Shown here: piece after piece, positions 1 through 5,544 of the stretch
Position numbering within the stretch: position 1 is the stretch's first letter
Layout of the letters: every line of letters begins with the position of its first letter
Assembly: GCA_021787445.1 (NCBI GenBank)
Contig: JAJYLV010000008.1
Location: forward strand, 1 to 49,164
DNA length: 49,164 nt
Reading direction: 5' to 3'
Source: Chloroflexota bacterium
Lineage (GTDB): Bacteria > Chloroflexota > Limnocylindria > P2-11E
The notes under the pieces: generated by a model
The model's input: the letters and a program-made list of their open reading frames with translations, nothing else
What the model was told of the DNA's origin: nothing
Databases searched by the model: none
Translations under genes and position numbers: made by a program

Positions 1-50
1 CGTCATCTCGCGGGACCCCTACTCAGCGAAGCGGCCCTAGAGATCACTGA

Positions 51-94
51 AACGCCCGCGCCCTCTAGTGCCACCGGAGAGGAACGCGGGCGTT
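51..94. repeat. Inverted repeat (stem-loop) before the first gene
   Basis: AACGCCCGCG at 51-60 pairs perfectly with CGCGGGCGTT at 85-94, and inside it CCTCT (62-66) can pair with AGAGG (78-82). The stem ends 18 bases before the ATG at 113. There is no T-run, so it is more likely an operator or RNA leader structure than a finished terminator. Confidence 0.5.
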
Positions 95-112
95 CGTATT
101 TGGAGAAGACAA

Positions 113-328
113 ATGTACTCCTGTCCACGCTGTCACCGCGTCACAAGCGCCATGAGCCTGGTCCGTCACTGCCGCGGCCTCACTGAGTTCAGCCCCGAGC
201 AGATGTGCGCCACCTGTCTCGGGGAGCTCCGCGCCGAGGAGGCCGGTACGCCGACCCTCGAGACCGCCTGGGGTGTGGCGGTCCTCCACGAAGGGGAAGC
301 CGCCGAGCCCGTGGCGCTCGCGGCATGA
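113..328 (+). CDS. Small zinc-ribbon-like protein, coupled to RepA
   Basis: A 71-residue protein with a CxxC pair at residues 4-7, further Cys around residue 20 and a second CxxC near residues 32-35, as in a small zinc ribbon. I chose ATG at 113 over the longer frame from 68 because GGAG at 102-105 sits 7 nt before it. The stop (326-328) overlaps the RepA start in the sequence ATGA at 325-328, so the two proteins are probably made together. It may be a replication accessory or regulator; the family is not recognised. Confidence 0.6.
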   Translation: MYSCPRCHRVTSAMSLVRHCRGLTEFSPEQMCATCLGELRAEEAGTPTLETAWGVAVLHEGEAAEPVALAA

Positions 329-1656
329 CGTCGCTCCACGCGCTGCCGACCATCAATGAGCAGGATGAGCTCGACGAGATCGCCCTGGCACAGGACTCAG
401 TAGTAGATGCCAAGCCAACGTTCGCGACCGAGCGCGGTGCCTTCTCGGCATCGTGGCCGGCGCCGACCTACGTCCGCATCGACATCGACCGCTTCGATGA
501 CAGACGCGACGAGTTGTCGGCGGAAGTCGTCGTCCGCTCCACGGTCCCCGGCCTTGCGCGTCAGATCGCGCAGCGCAGGCTGCCCCTTCTAGGAACGCGC
601 TCGGTGCCGGACCTAGCGAAGTACCTCGGGGGTAGGACGTCGGGCCGGAAGATCGACTGGTCCGCGCTTCTGGACGACACGTTCACTCGTGCAGTGCAGA
701 CGCACCGCCAGGGCGAGCCGGCGATCCGTCTCGATCAGCGTCAGAAGCTCGTCGACCAGGAACTCTACGCGCTCCCACCCGCAGCGCTGCTCCGCGAGCT
801 GACGATCGTCTACGGAAAGCCGGGTGAAGGAAAAACATGGTGGGGACTCGCGATCGCCTGCGCCCTCCAGACGGGACGGGGCGACATCCTGGGACTGACG
901 CCTGCCCGGTCGATGAACGTTCTCGTTCTCGACTGGGAGGACGACGAGCACGTCAAGGGCAAGCGTGCCGACATGATCGCGCCGCCCGGCGTTGCTCTCA
1001 CCTACCTCGTCTGCCGTCGCGCGATCTGGGACGAGCTTGACCGCATCCTGACCACCATCCGCGAGCGCGAGATCGAGTTCTTGCTGATCGACAGCGTCGG
1101 GATGGCGTGTGGTGGACTTCCGCCGGAGAGCTCAGAGGCCGCACTACGGTTCGGGCTCGCCTATCGCCAGCTCGGGCTCGGTGCCGTAGCCATCGCTCAC
1201 CTGCCGAAGGCGACCCAGGATGACTCGATGCCTTACGGCTCTGTATTCTGGGCCGCCCAGGCCCGGCTGACGTGGCTAATCAAGCGCGAACAGGAGCTCG
1301 GCGACAACGGTTTCACCATCGGTGCCTTCTGCAGGAAGGCCAACAACGACCGTCCGCCGCTGCCGCTGGCGTACGACGTCACCTTCGCGGACAGCCAGGT
1401 GCGGTTCACGCGCCGCGATGTTGGGAGCGTCACGGAGTTCTCGGCACAGCTCCCTGTCCGCTGGCGCATCCAGGAGGCGCTGAAGGAGGGGCCCGGGACT
1501 ATCACTCACATCGCTTCGGAGACCGGGGCGGACAACGACACCGTGAGCAAGACGCTCCGTCGGCACGAGGGGAAATATTTCGTCCGCGTCCCGAACGCCC
1601 AGGGCGTGCAGATGTGGGCCAACCTCCGTCGAGACGATCTTCCTCGTAGCGCCTAG
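325..1656 (+). CDS. RepA-like AAA ATPase/helicase with C-terminal winged helix
   Basis: A 443-residue protein of the RepA/AAA_25 class of RecA-fold hexameric helicases. Walker A is GKPGEGKT at about residues 164-171 and Walker B is LLIDS at about 253-257. A helix-turn-helix or winged-helix domain fills residues 380-436 (from WRIQEALK to MWANL). The N-terminal 160 residues are not recognised. The start at ATG 325 is favoured by the 4-nt overlap with the upstream gene; the longer frame from 205 adds only Arg/Gly-rich shadow sequence. The palindromic sites start about 60 bases after the stop, so the tail domain probably binds them and loads the ATPase at a replication origin. That role is inferred from layout and family. 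A diverged copy of the tail domain lies at 2564-2758. Confidence 0.8.
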   Translation: MTSLHALPTINEQDELDEIALAQDSVVDAKPTFATERGAFSASWPAPTYVRIDIDRFDDRRDELSAEVVVRSTVPGLARQIAQRRLPLLGTRSVPDLAKYLGGRTSGRKIDWSALLDDTFTRAVQTHRQGEPAIRLDQRQKLVDQELYALPPAALLRELTIVYGKPGEGKTWWGLAIACALQTGRGDILGLTPARSMNVLVLDWEDDEHVKGKRADMIAPPGVALTYLVCRRAIWDELDRILTTIREREIEFLLIDSVGMACGGLPPESSEAALRFGLAYRQLGLGAVAIAHLPKATQDDSMPYGSVFWAAQARLTWLIKREQELGDNGFTIGAFCRKANNDRPPLPLAYDVTFADSQVRFTRRDVGSVTEFSAQLPVRWRIQEALKEGPGTITHIASETGADNDTVSKTLRRHEGKYFVRVPNAQGVQMWANLRRDDLPRSA

Positions 1657-1677
1657 CTGGGACCGGACAGTCGGACA

Positions 1678-1850
1678 GGGGACTCTAAAGAGTCCCCCTG
1701 TGTCCGTCCGGTACTCCGGACAAGTGTCCGCGGACACTCCGGACAAGTGTCCGGAGCCCTGATCCCATTTGGCTCAAAGGGGCGGACAGTGTCTTCCCGG
1801 GACGCGCGATCTCCACGACTGTCCGCCGCGCTCTCCGGACAAGTGTCCGG
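1678..1850. promoter_or_regulatory. Palindromic site array 1 (iteron/operator-like)
   Basis: A hairpin with arms GGGGACTCT (1678-1686) and AGAGTCCCC (1689-1697) is followed by three palindromes of the form CCGGACA-AG-TGTCCG. They lie at 1714-1730, 1737-1756 (perfect 9-bp arms, CTCCGGACA and TGTCCGGAG) and 1833-1850. Centres of the first two are 23 bp apart with a lone GGACA half-site between them. More half-sites occur at 1666-1677 and 1782-1787. The pattern fits an initiator-binding origin region or the operators of a winged-helix regulator. The third palindrome falls in the -35 region of the next promoter, so it could repress it. Confidence 0.75.
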
Positions 1851-1871
1851 CCCCCGACGACATCCGGCGAC

Positions 1872-1877
1872 TACCAT
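1872..1877 (+). promoter_or_regulatory. Probable -10 box for a leaderless transcript
   Basis: TACCAT is followed by 8 bases and then GTG at 1886. The identical box and spacing occur at 2922 before GTG 2936. Neither gene has a Shine-Dalgarno sequence, which fits transcription beginning at the start codon. Confidence 0.4.
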
Positions 1878-1885
1878 CCGCCGCG

Positions 1886-2563
1886 GTGAGCCACCTTCGT
1901 GCTCCCATCGCGCTCGCTGTCGTGTTGCTGGTCGGCTACGGCGTCTACGCCACAGCGCGGATCGCCTCCCTGGAATCGCAGGTCGCTGCGTACCGCACGT
2001 ACGCGATACAGCGCGACGCATCACTGGAGTCGGCCACGCAGCGCATCGCATCGCTGGAGTCGCAGCTCGCGTTCACAGTGGTCAGCAAGGACGTTCGTGG
2101 CGTGCCCGGACGGCCGGGATTGTTCGAGGGCTGCGTGAAGTACAGAGCTCTGGGCACTACGGAGGAGTGGTGCGGGCTACCGACCAGTACGCCGCCTCCC
2201 GGGTCGGCGGGAGATGTCACCATGCCGACTTGCTGGACGGATGCGCAACTCGGGGCGCCATTGCCCCAGTCATGCCGGGATACCCCATCGTCACTTCTGC
2301 CCTCGGCGCCGCCAGGTGACGGACAGTCGTCCTCGGCGAGAGGGACCGCCGCGACTATCGCCCCTACGACAGCGACCGGGGTGGCGACGCCTGCTCCGAC
2401 GACCGCGAGCCGGGCCCAATACGTCGATTGCCTTCGCTCCGCGCTCGGCCAGAATGCTGCGCCCTACAACGGGATTGTCATTGGCGGCGTCGTGTACACG
2501 CCGGCCCCGTCAACCCTGAGCCCAAACTGTAGGCGGCTGCTCGAGCCGAGTCAGTCGCCATGA
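1886..2563 (+). CDS. Single-pass membrane protein with coiled coil and Thr/Ser/Pro-rich linker
   Basis: A 225-residue unknown protein. After the leader MSHLRAP comes one membrane segment (about residues 8-25), then a coiled-coil-like stretch with the internal repeat RIASLESQ twice. A mid region carries several Cys, a long Thr/Pro/Ser/Ala-rich linker follows, and the tail has a small Cys pair. The layout resembles an anchored extracytoplasmic stalk protein. I start at GTG 1886, not the upstream ATG at 1769, because everything before 1886 is palindrome-array DNA and because the downstream paralogue of the start region (2936) begins at the same point. It could be a lysis or envelope-interaction protein of the element; there is no direct evidence. 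Confidence 0.6.
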   Translation: MSHLRAPIALAVVLLVGYGVYATARIASLESQVAAYRTYAIQRDASLESATQRIASLESQLAFTVVSKDVRGVPGRPGLFEGCVKYRALGTTEEWCGLPTSTPPPGSAGDVTMPTCWTDAQLGAPLPQSCRDTPSSLLPSAPPGDGQSSSARGTAATIAPTTATGVATPAPTTASRAQYVDCLRSALGQNAAPYNGIVIGGVVYTPAPSTLSPNCRRLLEPSQSP

Positions 2564-2758
2564 CCGTGGCGGATCCAGGAAGTGCTCAAGAACGGACCGC
2601 AGACCGTGACGCACATCGCGGCCGAGACGGACGAGAGCACGGACGCGGTGAACAAGGCGCTCCGCCGCGCCGAGGGCAAGGTCTTCGTCAAGGCGCCGAC
2701 CCCAGAGGGCGTTCTGCGCTGGGCGAACCTCTACCAGGAGAACGCCCAGACCGCCTAG
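2564..2758 (+). pseudogene. Second copy of the RepA winged-helix tail (relic or mini-regulator)
   Basis: Directly after the TGA of the preceding gene the same frame encodes WRIQEVLK..., which aligns with the RepA tail (34 of 55 residues identical by hand alignment) and ends at TAG 2756-2758. There is no ATPase domain in front and no in-frame ATG. The only early start is GTG at 2582, with AGGA only 2 nt before it. It is therefore a left-over fragment of a duplicated repA, or a stand-alone DNA-binding peptide made by re-initiation. The amino-acid pattern is well kept, with conserved hydrophobic positions and no internal stop, which argues for recent duplication or continued selection. Confidence 0.7.
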
Positions 2759-2773
2759 ATGGACACATGGACA

Positions 2774-2852
2774 GGACGGACTAGATAGTCCGTCCGTGTC
2801 TGTCCATCGGGATGGACACCTGTCCAGTGGACATGATGGACAACTGTCCATC
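2774..2852. promoter_or_regulatory. Palindromic site array 2 with altered flanks
   Basis: A hairpin with 10-bp arms GGACGGACTA (2774-2783) and TAGTCCGTCC (2786-2795) is followed by two palindromes: TGGACA-CC-TGTCCA at 2813-2826 and GATGGACA-AC-TGTCCATC at 2835-2852. Centres are 24 bp apart with a lone GGACA half-site (2829-2833) between them, as in array 1. The GGACA/TGTCC core is shared, but the outer bases are AT/TA-type instead of the CCG/CGG-type of array 1. Confidence 0.75.
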
Positions 2853-2921
2853 ACCCGAGTCGCTTACGGGACCACGCGGGCCGTCCTGGGTAAGCCCCCG
2901 CAACAAAGTGGTGCTCGCGCC

Positions 2922-2927
2922 TACCAT
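2922..2927 (+). promoter_or_regulatory. Probable -10 box, copy 2
   Basis: TACCAT, 8 bases before GTG 2936, in the conserved block CTACCATCCG shared with copy 1. The nearest palindrome is about 90 bp upstream, so control may differ from copy 1. Confidence 0.35.
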
Positions 2928-2935
2928 CCGCGGCG

Positions 2936-3145
2936 GTGAGTCACCTTCGTGCTCCCGTGGTCGTTCTGCTGGCCGGTGTGACGGCCTATCTGCTCTTCGG
3001 ACCGCTCCCATCGATGCACATCTCCGCGTTCAACTGCGTGCTCCATGAGAGAGAGGGGTTCCCTTTCTGCTTCGGTGCCGGAGGATCCATCGCTCTCGCC
3101 GCCATGACGCTTACAGCGGCCGCCTGGCTCACCTGGGCGCGCTAG
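2936..3145 (+). CDS. Small two-helix membrane protein
   Basis: A 69-residue protein sharing only the first residues (MSHLRAP) with the 225-residue protein of copy 1. Two hydrophobic segments (about residues 8-23 and 48-66) flank a short loop with two Cys, giving a small hairpin membrane protein. The GTG start is fixed by alignment to copy 1. A holin-like or membrane-sensing role is possible but unsupported. Confidence 0.5.
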   Translation: MSHLRAPVVVLLAGVTAYLLFGPLPSMHISAFNCVLHEREGFPFCFGAGGSIALAAMTLTAAAWLTWAR

Positions 3146-3197
3146 CCCCAGGCGACACACGAGACGCGGCAGCTGGGGTTCTGTCACAACGGCGGCA

Positions 3198-3214
3198 TCG
3201 GTGACGGTCACCGA
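3198..3214. promoter_or_regulatory. Operator-like palindrome between convergent genes
   Basis: TCGGTGAC-G-GTCACCGA is a perfect 8-bp inverted repeat with one central base, in the 152-bp gap between the small membrane protein and the 3' end of the tyrosine recombinase. The direct repeat GTGACGGA occurs twice further right, near 3277-3292. It could be a recombinase arm site, an operator or part of a bidirectional terminator. Confidence 0.35.
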
Positions 3215-3297
3215 CGATCACATAGAGACCGGTCAGGGGCCTATGCGCGCTTCTGACGGACGCGGTGACCAGAAAGTGACGGAGTGACGGAGCGGGA

Positions 3298-4284
3298 TCA
3301 GCCGCGCCGGGAGCTGTACGGGACGTGCAGCATGTTCGCGGCCTTCCGCTTCGTGCCTTCGCCGCGCCGGTCATAGCGGGCGGTCGTCGTCACTGAGGCG
3401 TGACCGGCGAGCTCCTTCACCGTCGACAGATCGGCGCCACTGTCCAGCAGGTCACTGACGAACGACCGCCGTAGGTCGTGCGGACTGAGTGCGCCGATGC
3501 CGGCGCGCGCCGCCCGGCGATGGGCGGCTTCGTAGACGGCCTGAGCGGTCATGCGGCGGGGCTGAATGCGGCCCGCCTTGTCGACGGGCCACAGGAGCGG
3601 TCCGGGACCATCACCGCGGATCGCGCACCAGGCAGCGAGCGCGTCCTTGCCCCCGTTGGCGAGGTACGTGACGCGGTCCTTGCGACCCTTGCCGCGGCGC
3701 ACGGTGACGGAGCCTGTCTCCGGGTCGTAGCCGGAGCGCTCGAGCGCGACGGCCTCTGAGCGTCGCAGGCCGGCGCCGTAGAGGAGCGCGAGGAGCGCCG
3801 CGTCCCGCGGACCGCTCGCGCGGTCATCCTCGGCGCAGACAGCGAACAGAGCGCGGAGCTCGCCGGAGGAGAGGGCCCGGCCCGCCGGGAGGGTCGACCC
3901 GCTGACGTTCGGCAGGTCCGACGCGCGTCGGTAGGTCTCCGCGTCCATCGCTCCCAGGCGCCAGGCTTCTCGCAGGACCCCTCGCAGGGCCGCGAGATGC
4001 TTGTTCACCGTCGCGGGGGCGTAGCGCTCGGCCAGGGCGGTACGGACGGCCGTCGTGTGCTGGTAGCGGAGCGCGGACCAGTCGAGGCCGAGCGCGTCGG
4101 ATCGGCCATCGCTCAGGATGCTCGCGATGGTGTCGAGGGCGCGGCGCATGGTCGGGCGCGAGCCGACGTCCAGGCGCGCGAGGTACACGGCCGCGGGATG
4201 CCGGTCCAGGCTTACGAGAACCGCCATTCTCATAGGCGAAGTCGGGCTCGGATCGGCCACCGCGAGCGCGGTCTGATCGGTCAT
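3298..4284 (-). CDS. Tyrosine recombinase (XerC/D-like integrase)
   Basis: A 328-residue phage-integrase-family enzyme that cuts and rejoins DNA through a phosphotyrosine. An N-terminal SAM-like core-binding domain covers roughly residues 20-115. The catalytic domain carries Arg174 (GAGLRRSE), Lys202 (GKGRKDR), His269 and Arg272 (PHDLRRSF), His295 (LAGHASV) and the nucleophile Tyr304 (TARYDRR), so all catalytic residues are present. GGAGG lies 9 nt before the ATG. It is the last gene of a three-gene minus-strand block. It may integrate the element or resolve its multimers; the serine recombinase at the tRNA junction competes for the integration role. Confidence 0.9.
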   Translation of the reverse strand: MTDQTALAVADPSPTSPMRMAVLVSLDRHPAAVYLARLDVGSRPTMRRALDTIASILSDGRSDALGLDWSALRYQHTTAVRTALAERYAPATVNKHLAALRGVLREAWRLGAMDAETYRRASDLPNVSGSTLPAGRALSSGELRALFAVCAEDDRASGPRDAALLALLYGAGLRRSEAVALERSGYDPETGSVTVRRGKGRKDRVTYLANGGKDALAAWCAIRGDGPGPLLWPVDKAGRIQPRRMTAQAVYEAAHRRAARAGIGALSPHDLRRSFVSDLLDSGADLSTVKELAGHASVTTTARYDRRGEGTKRKAANMLHVPYSSRRG

Positions 4285-4365
4285 GGTGACGAACCTCCGA
4301 CGTCCTGATCCCCTCGCTCGGGGAACGCCCCGGCCGGAGCCGGGGCCGCACGGTTGGAGGCCCGA

Positions 4366-4743
4366 CTAGAGCTGGATCGAGAGGGAGCCGACGCGGATCT
4401 CCCGAACGTGCGCACGGATGACCGCGAACGCTGCCGCGTCGGCGGCGGCGTGGACCGCCTCGTAGAGCGCGTCCGCCTCGCCGGTGGTGCAGCCTCCGCG
4501 CTTGCGGATGCGCCCCACGATCTCGTCGACGACCTCCGCGACGTACCGGACGCTCGGATCTGCGTTCACGGGACGGATCAGGACCTCGTTCGCGACTAGT
4601 CGCAGGTCCGACTCGGGGTCATCGCTCGAGTGCAGGAAACGCGCGCTCTTTGCGTCGAACGGCGAATACGGAGCCGGTGAGAACTCGGTGCCGGCGGCGG
4701 ACACGGTGAGCCTCAGATCCTCGAGCTCGTCAGTCTTGATCAC
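4366..4743 (-). CDS. Unknown 125-residue protein
   Basis: A soluble protein, acidic in its first two thirds, with a helical region around residues 65-110 rich in Ala, Val and charged residues. No motif is recognised. Start at GTG 4743, preceded by GGGAGAACC. It lies 81 bp upstream of the tyrosine recombinase and 90 bp downstream of the ArdC-like gene, probably in one transcript. Confidence 0.55.
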   Translation of the reverse strand: MIKTDELEDLRLTVSAAGTEFSPAPYSPFDAKSARFLHSSDDPESDLRLVANEVLIRPVNADPSVRYVAEVVDEIVGRIRKRGGCTTGEADALYEAVHAAADAAAFAVIRAHVREIRVGSLSIQL

Positions 4744-4833
4744 GGTTCTCCCTTTCCAGCGTTGGCCGGATGCTCCGGCGCGCCCGCCTGCCGTCGAAGG
4801 CTGACCGTCGACGGCAGCGCGGCCGCCTCGGAG

Positions 4834-5163
4834 CTAGGAACGTCGACGCGGGGCGGCCTCGTCGGTCTGACAGCGGCAGAACACGAAAGAGGAACGCAGG
4901 AGCCGGAGCGTGTGCTGCTCCCCCGTGTCCTTGTCCTCGTTCACTCGCTCGACCACGACGGGGAGCCGGATGCCGTGCTCGCCCTTGCGGACCGCGCGGC
5001 CCTGAGCGATCCAGCGACGGAACGTGAAGACATCCGCGTAGGGCTCGCAGGGGCATCCGCGCTCGGCGAGGGCGGTCTTGACCGCAACTGCGTTAGCCAC
5101 GCTGAAGGTGTCGAAGGTGCGCGCGTCCTGGGGAGTCTCGAAGCGATAGGCTGAGGGCGCCAT
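4834..5163 (-). CDS. ArdC N-terminal-like ssDNA-binding domain protein
   Basis: A 109-residue protein resembling the N-terminal domain of ArdC antirestriction proteins: FTFRRWIAQGRAVRKGEHGI (about residues 45-64), then a strand region ending in FVFCRCQTD. ArdC domains bind single-stranded DNA and protect incoming plasmid DNA from restriction; the C-terminal metalloprotease-like domain is absent here. I start at ATG 5163 rather than ATG 5178, because the GGAGGT inside the longer frame is an ideal ribosome site 7 nt before 5163. Protection or transport of element ssDNA is an inference. Confidence 0.6.
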   Translation of the reverse strand: MAPSAYRFETPQDARTFDTFSVANAVAVKTALAERGCPCEPYADVFTFRRWIAQGRAVRKGEHGIRLPVVVERVNEDKDTGEQHTLRLLRSSFVFCRCQTDEAAPRRRS

Positions 5164-5544
5164 TGGACTTACCTCCATTGGCCGGGCCCCGGACGTTGAC
5201 CGCGTCGCGGGGCCGTTTTCTTGCCCGCGATCTTACGAGCCGCTTTCGAGAATGCAATAGGACTTATCCACCATCTTCGCGATGGACACGAGATCGTATC
5301 CGGCTAGTTGACCGACGCGCGCAGAGCTCCCCTCGAGCGCGCCGCGGTCGCGCCGGCGCGCCGACCCTCCTCGGCTGCGCGCACGTCGACGTCGGCAGCC
5401 CCCCGGTGGGGCAATGACCGACCCTGAACCGCGGCCGAAAAAACGCGCGGGTCCCCCCACCTCTCACATGGACCCAGTTACCGAAATCCCCTCCCGTCAC
5501 AAGTGACCGATGCATCCGACTGACCGTCACAAGGAGTTACCGAG
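5164..5544. other. Intergenic control region between divergent blocks
   Basis: About 380 bp without a convincing gene, between the minus-strand recombinase block and the plus-strand 955-codon gene, so promoters for both should lie here. Seen: one TTATCCACC (5264-5272), one mismatch from a DnaA box; an A6 run near 5440; the direct repeat CGTCACAAG at about 5496 and 5525, just before the AAGGAG ribosome site of the next gene. The short minus frame at 5233-5460 looks like a shadow. Confidence 0.4.

Larger units (their letters stand above)
1462..1910 (+). repeat. Duplicated module, copy 1
   Basis: Contains the RepA winged-helix coding end, an imperfect hairpin, GGACA/TGTCC palindromes, a TACCAT promoter-like box and the first codons (MSHLRAP) of a membrane protein. 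The same elements in the same order recur at 2567-2960. The best conserved nucleotide block is CTACCATCCGC plus GGTGAG and CACCTTCGTGCTCCC at 1871-1906. Confidence 0.8.
2567..2960 (+). repeat. Duplicated module, copy 2
   Basis: Diverged repeat of 1462-1910: winged-helix tail, central hairpin, palindromes, TACCAT box, GTG start and MSHLRAP leader. The start codons of the two downstream genes are 1050 bp apart and the winged-helix starts 1105 bp apart, so copy 2 is shorter by about 55 bp, mainly because the third palindrome is missing. Confidence 0.8.

Noticed and set aside
1769-1885. Upstream ATG for the 225-residue membrane protein
   Set aside because: The sequence here is the palindrome array, and the homologous gene at 2936 starts at the position matching 1886.
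2560-2784. 74-codon plus-strand frame from ATG 2560
   Set aside because: It reads the winged-helix fragment in the wrong frame (Arg/Gly/Asp-rich); the homologous frame is the one ending at 2758.
1677-2852. CRISPR array
   Set aside because: Repeats are short palindromes with irregular spacing and no spacers; no cas genes are nearby.
5264-5272. TTATCCACC as a DnaA-dependent origin
   Set aside because: Only one box with one mismatch, no cluster and no AT-rich unwinding region.
5233-5460. Minus-strand 75-codon frame in the 5.2-5.5 kb gap
   Set aside because: Arg/Gly-rich shadow composition, no ribosome site, no recognised motif.
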